This document shows, piece by piece, positions 34,511 through 45,947 of a stretch of 64,000 nt of DNA; position 1 is the first letter of the stretch, and every line of letters begins with the position of its first letter. The position numbers and the translations under genes were made by a program. The stretch spans positions 24,975,564 to 25,039,563 of the forward strand of contig CAIIXF020000007.1 in the NCBI GenBank assembly GCA_903813345.2. Direction: 5' to 3'. The DNA comes from Owenia fusiformis. Lineage: Eukaryota > Annelida > Polychaeta > Sabellida > Oweniidae. The notes beneath the pieces are model-generated. The model saw only the letters and a program-made list of their open reading frames with translations. It was not told the origin of the DNA and ran no database searches.

Positions 34511-35270
34511 TGAGTTGAACATTTTGACTTTTTGTAGTTTCCATTTTTAGCCAATTTTTTCTAAAAAATTCAAGGTATGTCTTCCTCGGACCAATATTTA
34601 GATATGTTCGCAAGAGTTATATGCTTCGCAGGCGAAATCCCTTATGCAGGAAACCCTAATAGAATGAAAAATACAGAGAAACTCCATCCAGCTCACAAAG
34701 TCATTTTTTGCACAATTCTCACACCTTCCACCCCGAGTAAATCGCAAAAAGAGCCAAAATACGAAAAATACTTGTGTTCAAAATTTACAGTGTAAAATTA
34801 TATCTATGTCTTTTTATCGTCATTTGCCGTTTATTCAGCCATTGTGTCTGTGTATAGAATATATAGGATCACTCCATCTGATTAAAGCAGCATAGTTTAT
34901 GTTCAAAACGATAATGTGCCATAAACGTGATTTAAACATTTTTCTTGTCAAATTGCGCGCCTATATTCACATGTATTTCCAAAACTGCGTGGCTAATATT
35001 TCCAAACTGCTTGCCTATCCAAGCTTGTTTTGTATTATTAGAAAACGTAAGCGCCATATGTAAGGTACATATCTGTCTAATAGAAGAACCCCATAATTGC
35101 AATACAATGAGAGTCCATCAACCAAGATGATGATCTGGAAATAAAAGTTTTTTCGTTCCCAACTTAATTGTTACTCCTATTATACATTTTGACTTTCAAT
35201 ATGAAAATCTCATAAAATCTGACGATATAGCAAAATTTCCAAAGCTATATGAACAAGGCACAGACGTGAA

Positions 35271-36011
35271 CAATATCGTACCTAAAACACAGCAGTGTGA
35301 CAGTGAAGAATTTGGGACGGAAAATCCAAAATGGCTACCTCAAAATTTACCCAGAATGCCAAAAAACTAATCAGTTCTTAACTTTGATATGTAGAAACAT
35401 CCCTGAAATTTCAGATGAATCCGTCAAATGGTTTGGCTGGAAACCTGTAGACAAGTCTTGAAAGTGAAGATTTTAGGACGGAAAATCCAAAATGGCCACC
35501 TTAAAATTTACCCAGAATGCCCAAAAACTAATCAGTTGTTAACTTTGATACGTAGAAACATCCCTGTAAATTTCAAATGAATCCGTCAAATGGTTTGGCT
35601 GGAAACCTGTAGACAAGTCTTGAAAGTGAAGATTTTAGGACGGAAAATCCAAAATGGCCACCTTAAAATTTACCCAGAATGCCAAAAAACTAATCAGTTC
35701 TTAACTTTGATACGTAGAAACATCCCTGAAAATTTAAGATGAATCCGTCAAATGGTTTGGCTGGAAACCTGTAGACAAGTCCTGAAAGTGAAGATTTTAG
35801 GACGGAAAATCCAAAATGGCCACCTTAAAATTTACCCAGAATGCCCAAAAACTAATCAGTTCTTAACTTTGATACGTAGAAACATTCCTGAAAATTTCAG
35901 ATGAATCTGTCAAATGGTTTGGCTGGAAACCTGAAGACAAGCTGAAAAGTGAGACGCCGCCCGCCCGCCCGCCAAGCTGACTACAATATCGTACCTCTTG
36001 TTAGGTACGAT
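35271..36011. mobile_element. Helentron-like element with four ~162-bp repeats
   Basis: Begins caatatcgtacc. Four tandem units start at 35315, 35476, 35638 and 35800 (ggacggaaaatccaaaatgg). A cgcccgcccgccc tract follows, then a hairpin atcgtacc-8 nt-ggtacgat at 35988-36011. The start sequence matches one hairpin arm. Short terminal repeat, tandem core and 3' hairpin resemble non-autonomous Helentrons and the 160-bp-core elements described in bivalves. No coding sequence. Classification is inference. Confidence 0.65.
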
Positions 36012-38409
36012 AAAAACACCCACACGTGCCTCTGTAGAAATTCCAATGTGCTTTCTTTCTTTTTAATCTCCTGATTATGAAATTATCTGTTTTATCTCGA
36101 AATATTTTGAATAATACAAAATAAATTCGCGAGGAATTTAAAGAGAGAATCAGATCTAGCGAGCAGGCTAATATTCCTGGCTTATGTCATTCCTTTTTCT
36201 AAAAATACCCAAAGTGCACACTTTATTTCAGGAAATCTCGAGATTTTTACAATAATTTATTATGTTTCTATAAGAATGGTTACCATTCTTATTATTTTGG
36301 AGAATTTAAACATTTTTCACCCGTTTTTGCACTTTGAATCCATTATAACTTCACCAATTTATAACATATCGTGAATCTTTTGGGAGATGTTGTATTTGAG
36401 ATTGTAAGGAATAGATTGGTAGGTCAATTGTACATGTTGCATGTAATTTTATCACCCCATAGATCTGATTCTGCCTTTAAATATAAAACGAGTCTGAAGT
36501 ATTTGTCAATTCTGTTTAAAGTGCTAGATCAATTTACGTATAAATTCCCGTTAAATCGGTGACGAAAATGCCATTAATCTGCTTATGTTTTAAAACTTAG
36601 ATCCATTTGTACATAGTTTTTGCTTGTATTTGCAAGATTCGTATATTCGCCACATGAACGCATTAAACAACAAAACAATGCAGGATAAATGTCATAAAAT
36701 TACGTTTCAAAATCCAGACTCCAACTTGGATGGTGCAATGTTGTTAGGCACACAGTTTCTGATCGAAACAAACTGCGTGCCTAAGTAGGCGCACAGATTG
36801 ACATGGGCAGTGTGTAACAGATCTTCATCAAATTGGAGAATTTTGTAATCAATAAGAGCATAGTTGTCCTGATAAATCATTTGTCAATTAAGTATGTGTA
36901 CATAAAAAATAATTTACGATTTGTGTGTTTAGGGCCTTGGTAAGATTTTACCATAAAATCTATAAGCATCCTCTACGCCCTTCCTCCTAAATACTTTTTA
37001 AGAAGTTATTGGTTAAGAACTAACAAGTTCAAGTGTATTTTCTATAATGTCAATTCACGTTATTAAAAACAGGATCAAACTGCATACCTTGTATTGCTTA
37101 TTTTAAAATACAATGTCTGTCTCTACCTGTATAGCTCTCAACCTCAGAAAACTCATTACTTTGCATTACATTTGTATTCATGAAACGTGCTTGTCACATT
37201 CTTTACGTAAAGAAAAATGTGCATTGTTTGTTTGGAAATACAAACATGCAAAGAAATGCTTTATGCTTGCAAATTGTTTGACATTTCGTTTATATTTGCT
37301 CTTTTAAATGGAGTGTCCCATTTTTATTTGAGAGACCTGGGCTCGCATTCAATGGTATTACTATTGCAGAGAATTTGCAGATGTTGTGCCGATAACTCAT
37401 CTCTGGAAACCGATTTCTGGCGCAGGTCTATTTATTTTTTATTTATTAATTCATAATCACATGACTGATAAGATGCAGAAATAAAAGTTGAACCATTGAG
37501 TATAATAATAAGTCAACTTCATATGTATAGGCGCAGATGGCATTGAAACAAAATTAAGTTGGAGTTTTGGTGATTTGGTCATTTCGCTTTGGCACTTAAC
37601 ATTTTCATATGTTTTATAACAAAAATCGCATTCTGTACTGTAATTCTTAAGTAATCGTAGATAAGGGACATGTTCATGTTAGTCGTTTTCCACTTTCAAT
37701 CTCGATGTAATATCATAAAATAATCGAAATAGGGTTATCATACACACTAGTTACTAGTTACTTTGAAGGAACGTCAATGTAACAAAATGAATGAACTTCC
37801 TGGATACGATTTTTCGTTTTTCTCGATTTAAGCTGACGTTTAAGTCATGTTGCGGATTATCATTTGGCACAAAGTTAGACAATATTGTCTAGCTCTTAGA
37901 AATGCTCCCAGTTTGGAATTTGATTTTTAAATAAAGCTGTAATTCATACATTTAGAACATCGCTTTTGTTAGACGTAAGAAGTCAAAGTAACCTAAATAG
38001 GTATTATAACGGGCTTTCGTCAATGTAACGAAAGCGAAGGTCTAAATATATGAATTGCAACTTCATTTACAAAACAAATTCCAAATCGAAGAAAGCTATT
38101 AAAACGAGACTATATTTTCTAGCTTCGAGCCAAATTATAATCTGCAACTCGAGAAGATAAAAAACTCGTAACCTGGAAGTTCATCCATTCTGTTACCTTG
38201 ACGTCCGTTGGGGGACAGTGATACAGAAAGGAACAATAATCTCAGTCACAACTAAATTGTCTCAATGACTTGATATGCTTACTGCTTAGCCTACCTCCCC
38301 GGGCTTACCTATTTCTCTAGGCTGGTGGAGATGTTACCGTATGACCATTGAACATACCCGATTTCGTATCAGTCTGTTGATCTACATCAAAGCTTTGTGA
38401 AGCTCCTTG

Positions 38410-39478
38410 GCTATATACAAGGGGCGATCCATATATTCTGATAAAAATGCTCTCATTTTGTGATTTTTTCACATATCCCTTTCATTTTTTCAGAACATGT
38501 AGATTATGTAATTACACAAACGATGCTAAAATATTTTAGCTGTATCTTAAATTAATTTTGAAATAAGGTTGCCATGGTAACCTGTATTTAGGGTAGGCAG
38601 GTCAGTTAAATTATAACGTCTAAAATAGATAAATATGTTAATTTAATCATTCCTCGGTACCTATTTTAAGCAGATCAAACGCATCTTCCAGTCATTGTCA
38701 AATATTCATTTATCTGTTCCATACCCCTGTTGCCCTTGTTTGATAATTTATACAGTGGGATAGCTATCTTTTCATAAGTAACATCTCAATTTATCGTAGT
38801 GTTATTCTCTGTCCGCAAGCTCTTCTTGCAATCAGATTGCGGATGATCTTCAACAGTGACCATGCTTTCCTCTTTACAATACTACCTATATATTCTTTAT
38901 GCAGATATAACACCTTGCCCATGCACTTTATGAGTCCATGTATGTCTCTGGCAGTGTCCTCTTACTTATTCTTGAAAGAAAATCAAATCTAATGGTATTC
39001 CCTAATGTATCCGTTAATGTGACACTCTGCATCAGCCACATTAACCTAATCTGACAATTTGATTTTTGGTGTGTCTCATAACATGTAATGTCAATTGGCC
39101 CATTCTGTCCTACGATGCAATTGTGATTTGATGTGATGTTATAGTGAGCACATATAAACATTTGTTTAGCAACAAACAATGAGTAACAATACCAAACTTT
39201 TTTAGAAAAAATGCATGATTTTCGCATGCTTTAAAATAATTAAAATAACAAATTATTTTGATATTTATATGTTATAATTAAATTGACCTGCCTACCCTTA
39301 ATACAGGTTACCATGACAGCCTTATCTCATTGATAATTTAAGATATAGCTATAATATTTTAGCAGTGTATGTGTAATTAAATAATCTACATTTTCTGAAA
39401 AAATGAGAGGGATATGTGAAAAAATCACAAAATGAGACCATTTTTATCAGAATATATGGATCGCCCCTTGTATATAGC
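38410..39478. mobile_element. Foldback element with ~200-bp inverted arms
   Basis: Left gctatatacaaggggcgatc is mirrored by gatcgccccttgtatatagc at the right end. Inverted similarity continues through the atggtaacctgtatt-agggtaggcaggtc segment. The middle has a 99-codon open frame on the minus strand (38928-39227) without a recognised domain. Confidence 0.78.
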
Positions 39479-40264
39479 TGTTAACACTAAACAGTTAATC
39501 TAAGGTAGCAACAAGGCAACACATGTTTCTATCGTCGCCCAAGCCATTGATCTTATCACTTCTTCGAATATGTTTAATATAGAATTTATTTCATGTCGGA
39601 GAAGTATGATGTCATCCTACGGAGGGGATTCCCCAATCGACCCTCGCAAAATGTGAACTCAGTTATATTTAATATCATTATTTGAGAGCTCGGAACACTG
39701 ATATAAATTATTTGTTTAGGAGTGTTTGATTAGTTTCGATTTATACATTTTTGATTATGGATAAGTGATCCATTTGCTATGTGTAGGGCAAATGTAAACA
39801 AGAAATATGACTTTTAGCGTATCGCCAGACTGTTTTTTCAAAGGTTTTTCTATTTCTTTTCTAATCATTTTTTGTTCGGAATATTCATATCTAGAAATAA
39901 AATATAGTTCTATTAACTTTGCTTTCTATTAACTTACCTGAGGGCTTGATATCAATCTCCCGCTTGGCATCGATCTAGACAACTTTTTGAGTTCAAAATA
40001 TTAGGCTAGAATGAACACAATGAAACATATTAATGATTTTAAAAAATATTGATTCGGCCGCAATTTACATGAGGTTGTCAATGTCACCAAGGGCGAAAAC
40101 CTTAAGGGCGAACGTAATAGCTGGAACGTTCGTTTTTTTTACTGCATTCGATCTGAATTGTCGTTCGGTACATATACACTTAGCCCCGGGTATTAAACAA
40201 ACCCTTGATGTCACAGGGACGACAGATTGTATGCAGTTTAATTTTGAAGGCGGGCTTGTTTTTC

Positions 40265-40480
40265 TTGAGTAGCCCTTATATTACTGGCCCTGATTGTGTA
40301 TAAGATAATGAGGGAGAGTTGTATTTACTGTAGGTCACCGTATAAATCAATGGAGAGTAGGACCATCATTTGATAGCATCCTTCTTCAAAGGACTTCATT
40401 TATGCTCAAATTCATATATACTTGTAAAATACCCTTGCAGCAAGGATGTTTGATAGGACCTCCTACCCTTTTACACTGGG
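40265..40480. repeat. Dispersed repeat related to 55180-55300
   Basis: ggtcaccgtataaatcaatg and tactggccctgattgtgtat at 40265-40375 have inverse counterparts at 55190-55300, as does gataggacctcctacccttt near 40455. Probably pieces of one mobile family. Confidence 0.55.
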
Positions 40481-41984
40481 ATATTGGTTAATAGCAATCA
40501 CACAGACTTAGGATCCAGAGTCCAGACATTTCATTTGATTTGTTATTTGAGTTAATCATGTCAATCGTGTAATTGCAATCACATAATACTTATAAAGATC
40601 CGCGGTCATTTGTTATTAGTGATAATCTTATCAAACAAGAACCAGGCACTTATTGGTTTTTATTTGTTTAGGCTGAAAGATCATCATGTAATCACATCAG
40701 TCTGGAGTATAATTCCACTGTGAAATTTCAAACGTGGATGTCCAAGTGTGGTTCTTGTTACTTGTACTTGGCTAAAGAGATTAGGGACTTTGATGAGCCC
40801 GGTGATCGTGAAAATGGGACGGAGGGGGGAGCAAGCAATTTCTGGTAGAAAAATGAACAAATCTGCAAAAATTATTTTTTCAAGAAAAGGTTTATGATTT
40901 AATTGCTAAACGAATAGGCGCACGGTATGGTAAAATATGTCACGTATTCTACGAATTTTTTTTAGCCGATTCTCTTCTTAGGTATAAGATCTATTAAAAA
41001 AGGCGCAACGCCACCAACGTGCAAAAGTCAATGTTTTTGCTTTAAATCAAGCATCAACGGTCTACACAACCTGCAATAAATATTTGTAAGTGACATTTAT
41101 CATCATAGAATTAATGACCTTAATGACTTTACAAAATACGTTTCCATACGTTGTATAAAAAATAATCGAAAATAATTAAAATGGGACGGAGGGGGAAGGG
41201 ACTGGTAGTAGTAGTCATGTTTTGTGTCCAAGTGAAGTCCCCCTTAGAGTCCAGTTTCAAAGAAGGAACTGTTTTCTTATTTATTTGTTTATTCTTTGCC
41301 GTGAAAGGGCATTCGATCTCCAACAACTCACTATCATTACCGTCAATGAGTCTATCTGGTGAAGCACTCATGTTCAGACACAAAAAATTCCACATTCTTT
41401 AGTGCGGAGACCTGTTGTTGAGCTGTCCTTTGCTGTTTTTAATTTCATATTTAAATGTTTCAATTTAAATGTCTTATGTATTACCGTTTTGCCCCACCCA
41501 TGGGCCGTTTTGCCCCACTCCCGGCATTACTTTTGATCATTGAAAAATCACAGAAGATAGTCAGTCCTAGGCAAGTATAAAACACTCTAAAAATGTAAAC
41601 CACAACCCATTAATAAGTGGAACATCAAAGTGCGCGATGGTTGACAGATAAGAAAATACCCCATACGGAACAACTTAAAATTTAGTTGTTAGGGCCGTTT
41701 TGCTCCATGTTCCCTTACACCGAGGTACATGATTACAGGCACGACTTACTGGGTACAAGTATATGTACATTACATTGTATGTACTGTATATTGGCGGACT
41801 GTGAAATGCTACATCTCAAGACAACCAAAATGTGCCACCCATGTACCGAAAACGGAATGTGTCTGATACACATTAACTTTACATTCTTTATAAAACTGAC
41901 ATCATGTAACTATAGTACTCTTATACTTGTTTATTTCTGCATAATAACAAGCGAGCCTCAACCAAAAAAACTATAAAAAGATAT

Positions 41985-42060
41985 ATTCCATCGGGAATCG
42001 AACACGCGACCTGACGTACCCGAGACGACGATTCTGCCAACAGACTAACATGTCAGTTAA
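41985..42060 (-). other. tRNA-like (SINE head) sequence
   Basis: On the minus strand there is a B-box-like gttcgattccc near 41995, preceded by an A-box-like segment (ttagtctgttggcagaatcg) about 50 bases upstream. It does not fold convincingly as a functional tRNA to my reading; a tRNA-derived SINE is likelier. Confidence 0.3.
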
Positions 42061-42337
42061 GACTGCAGAAGCAACGAGACATTCAAGACGCATGCATTTG
42101 GGAAAACTGTGAATTATTTTGTATTGCACAAAATGTTCAATACATACAACCCTTCAAAACAAATAAACACTTTCCTGCTTCCGAAATCCGAAAATGTAAA
42201 CACTTTGGTCAACTGACACCCACAAAAACTTTAAACTTTAGATTTTCACGACACATTTGATACAAACCAGTGTCAGCGTCCTCTGTTAAAAGGCATATGC
42301 GTTTTACATGTCAGGTTGTCAAGCTGGATTCAATAAT

Positions 42338-44791
42338 CACTGGGGATGAACTGGAAACGAGGGAGGTTTTGCCTCGTATCAAAATGGCGGCGCGTGAAAA
42401 AATTTCATTCAGTAAGATTTTTGTTTTTTACAATTTTCGTGCTTTTATCCTTCAAATTAAAACTTAATATTTGGCAAGTAAATAGTTTATAAGTTCCGGT
42501 TTTATAATATGATTGCAAATTAGAAATCAATACAGACATTGCTGAGATATTTACATTTCAATTCTCTCACTTAGGAAACGAGGCACCTGTCTACATTTTG
42601 TAACAATGAAACGAGGCAATGTTTGACTTGCAACGAGGCAACTATTCTTTCTGTGATAGTGTCTACATTTAATGATCTTATTTCCACCGTTCTGGTCACA
42701 TACGACCGATTACGTTTTACACGATATACTTAGGTGGTTCAAAAAGTTTGCAGTTGATGTCATAACTTCAAGGAAAATAGTATTATAGCAATGAAACTTG
42801 GTACACATATGTGTTATATATTTATACATTATATGGTAAAATTTGGGACCTCAATTTTGATTGGTTCTTGAGATATGGTTGCTATGGTAACCAGAGTGGT
42901 GGGTACCATGTTCAACCCGAAATTACGTTTTTCCAAACAGTTTTCTTGCTTGAATAAACTCTTTGTAAAATGGCAATTAGCAGGTGTAAGTGTCTTTGGG
43001 TGGCTATTTTTCTTCAAATTCTTCAATTTTTCTAATTGTCTCTATGACATCACAATAGACAAGTGACACGATAAGTTCCTTTGTGATGTATACTGTCCAA
43101 AACGCCGAAAAAAAACGTACGCATTTCGTTCGGACTTTTCACGCGAATTACGTATATGTCACGCATTCCGTTCGAAATTCAATTCGTACCTAAATATTTC
43201 GAAAACGTTAAATAGCATTGTTTTGAGTCTCAATTCCAATAAACGAGCCAGCTATCCGAGCTATCAATGGTAGCGCATATATCGTCAAAATGTTCTCTCA
43301 AATAAGAAAAATCTCGTTCAAAGAAGTGCTATTTTAATAGGGAGCTTAAGCTACACGTATTTTAGAAATGGCGAACGTAAACGTGAAATGACCCCTGGGA
43401 ACTATAGTTCCGTTCTGAATTGACTTATACAAAGACCCAATTAAAACAGTTTAACCTAACTGATACCTTTGTAATCATTCATGCAAATAAAGACGTTGAA
43501 GACAAGAACTAGTTCTCTGAAGATTGCAATTTTACACGTTTACGTACACTTCTCTTTAAAACATGTGTCGTTAAACCTCCCTACTAATCGTACGCAAATG
43601 GGGCATTGTTGTTGCTCGAGATGGCTATATTTGATAGAATATAATTCCAGATACGATAAAAAACGAATGACCATGGTAATAATTAAATGACTCGCCTATA
43701 TTACAAAAATAGCAGAGTCAAGGAGCACACTGGCATTGTCTCATTGGTGTACATTGGATTCTACTGTTTGTATTCTTTAATGTCTGTATGTTCCTTATTA
43801 TGTCACTATCAATTATGTTATTCTGCATATAGTCCGACGAAATGTGGAAATGTTCGGCGTCTGACGTCTGGAGTTCGGCGTCTGGCGTTTTGCGTCAATA
43901 GCAAATTCTTTAGCAATTTTAGCAACTTTCAAAAACTGAACAAATGCGTACCGCTTAGACTGACATCATATTTTACTGTGAACAATTATGAACTTATTAT
44001 GACTTTCAAGTATTTCTTAGAACATATGCTACCATGGTAGCAGATAAATGGACTTATTTGTTATTACTATGTTACAACACGTGTCATATGTTAATGCCTT
44101 GTATTTTCTTAAATGCTAGAAATGGTAATGCATTTGTAAATGAAATATTCATAAATTTTCTAGATTATTAGCCATATGAAAAATGTTAATGGTCGATGGC
44201 ATAAATATTATGATGTCGCTATCGTGAATTAAAATAAATGATGTTTCAAGGTAGAATAAAAGCAAGCTTTGTTCACAACTGTCTATATCTGCTTCCCTAT
44301 TCAACATAACATTTTTGCTTTTTAGGAAGCTTCAACATATTGCCAATGGAGGGGTCTGTTGCATCATATGGAATACAATATCAGCAACGTTGTCGTTTCC
44401 TGTTACAAAAATAGCATTTGAACAGGGATGCTTCTTTTTGTAGGCCCCGTTCTGTCATAAAAACAAAACATTTTTAATTAGATATGGTTGCCTCGTTTCA
44501 TTCTTAAGAATGCTATATAGCTGCCTCGTTTCCTTGAGAAACATGCCTCGTTTCCTAAGTGAGAGAATTGATATGTAAATATCTCAGCAATGCCAGTATT
44601 GATTTCTAATTTGTAATCATATTATAAAACCGGAACTTATGAACTATTTACTTGCCAAATATTAAGTTTTAATTTGAAGGATAAAAGCACGAAAATTGTA
44701 AAAAACAAAAATCTTACCGAATGAAATTTTTTCACGCGCCGCCATTTTGATACGAGGCAAAACCTCCCTCGTTTCCAGTTCATCCCCAGTG
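42338..44791. mobile_element. DNA transposon with ~280-bp inverted repeats and ATAAT duplication
   Basis: Ends cactggggatgaactggaaa and its inverse, flanked on both sides by ATAAT (42333-42337 and 44792-44796). The inverted arms run about 280 bases (42338-42610 and 44500-44791), including an aaaatggcggcgcg phrase. The 1.9 kb interior has only short frames without recognised domains, so it is non-autonomous or decayed. A related terminus lies at 59339-59383. Confidence 0.82.
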
Positions 44792-45368
44792 ATAATGATA
44801 TACGACAAAAGTATACATTAATTACAATGCGCAATTCATAGATAAGCGAACTTATAAAATCCAAATGTTTTTTAATAAGATTAAATGTTTAAAAAGCTGT
44901 TATGACTCAAGGAAGTACGCAGTGCGAACGTTTTATCTTACGACGGGGACAACAATATATTGCAGTTACAACATACTAATTGAAGATACAAATTAAACTT
45001 TTATAAGTTTAAGAAGGCTGTGTAAACACCACGTACCATTAATTAATTTTTCACGACTTTTTCAATAACATTTATTTTCCGCTTTTTTGCCTTGTTATGT
45101 GCGTTGTATCTCTAATAACTTCAGAGGCAAGACAATGCTGTAAAAAGTTATGAGAAAGCGAAATCTTTAAAATCGATAAAACACTTTTTAGATTACAGAC
45201 CATACAACACATCAAACAGTTAGTTTTTAATAAATATATTTAAAAAGGATTAATTTTAGTACTAATCATTTTTGGATTAATACCTTTTAATATTATTGAA
45301 ACTAATACCAAACGATATATGACAGTGTCAACGAATAAAAAAATCCAAATTACCAGAAAAACGATGGC

Positions 45369-45376
45369 GTATATAA
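45369..45376 (+). promoter_or_regulatory. Candidate TATA box of the astacin-ApeC gene
   Basis: gtatataata lies about 30 bases before a possible start site near 45400. A GTAAG donor at 45431 followed by an acceptor-like tgcaaag before the ATG would give a spliced 5' leader. Position-based inference. Confidence 0.3.
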
Positions 45377-45812
45377 TACGGCAGTCGACTGTATGAAATC
45401 ATTCAAAGTTATCTGGGGTCAACAGTAAGGTAAGAGAATTTGTTATGTACATTGGTATACGACTTTTTGGGGAAGGGTGATCTTCGCAATAAGAGTTTAC
45501 CGAAGTATATATACGGATCCACTGGAATCGAAATGTATATTTTACAAAATAAAGTAGAAGGAATGAGTTTAAAATGTTACACATTTTCTCAACAATTCAC
45601 AATAATGTGTTTTTACAATCCTTATAACATTTTCTTGAGAACTAATCGAGATCTTATCAAGTAATCGAACATTGGAAACCAAAAATCGAGGTAGAATCAG
45701 AACTGTTGTTAAATGTACTTTCAACTGGAACTCTTTCCCTTACCCTCTAAGATTAATCATTCTATTCCTAATTATTTAGATTTTCGTTATTAATGCAAAG
45801 AAAGAGCATTAT

Positions 45813-45947
45813 ATGAACATGGGTGTTTGTAACCCTATACTTGCGCTTGTGGTGCTTCTATGCTTAGCTGCTACCATTGATGCAGGGAGACAAAGAAAAA
45901 GACCACAAGGTGGAAACCAAGATGGAACCCCAAAGAAACAACCAAAG
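45813..45947 (+). CDS. Astacin-ApeC exon 1: signal peptide
   Basis: 45 codons, phase 0. Met-rich start then hydrophobic core LALVVLLCLAA, likely cleaved after the IDA segment; then a basic, Gln/Lys-rich stretch. A second in-frame ATG is two codons later. Confidence 0.8.

Larger units (their letters stand above)
27340..34742. mobile_element. Giant inverted-repeat element, about 7.4 kb
   Basis: The left arm (about 27340-29130) and right arm (about 33180-34742) are inverted copies. Each contains a short outward-reading frame starting MSSSDQYLDMFARVICFAGE, then a tandem array of about 365-bp units with ttcagatctcccctacccca. Inner inverted segments (gtcaactggtacccaagaca at 30130-30250 and its inverse at 32650-32705) bracket a centre later invaded by two other elements. 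A decayed reading frame at 29566-29769 looks transposon-derived. Probably a large DNA transposon or decayed palindrome; class undetermined. Confidence 0.7.
26923..45812. other. Transposon-rich intergenic region
   Basis: About 19 kb without a supportable host gene. Open frames are short and lack codon or domain support. Individual elements are listed separately; stretches such as 36050-38400, 39500-42300 and 44850-45350 show only AT-rich sequence and repeat scraps. Confidence 0.55.

Noticed and set aside
38928-39227. 99-codon minus-strand frame
   Set aside because: It lies in the loop of a foldback element, has no recognisable domain, and no splice or codon support.
43687-44040. 117-codon plus-strand frame
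   Set aside because: It falls in the interior of the 42338-44791 element, without a transposase motif or start context.
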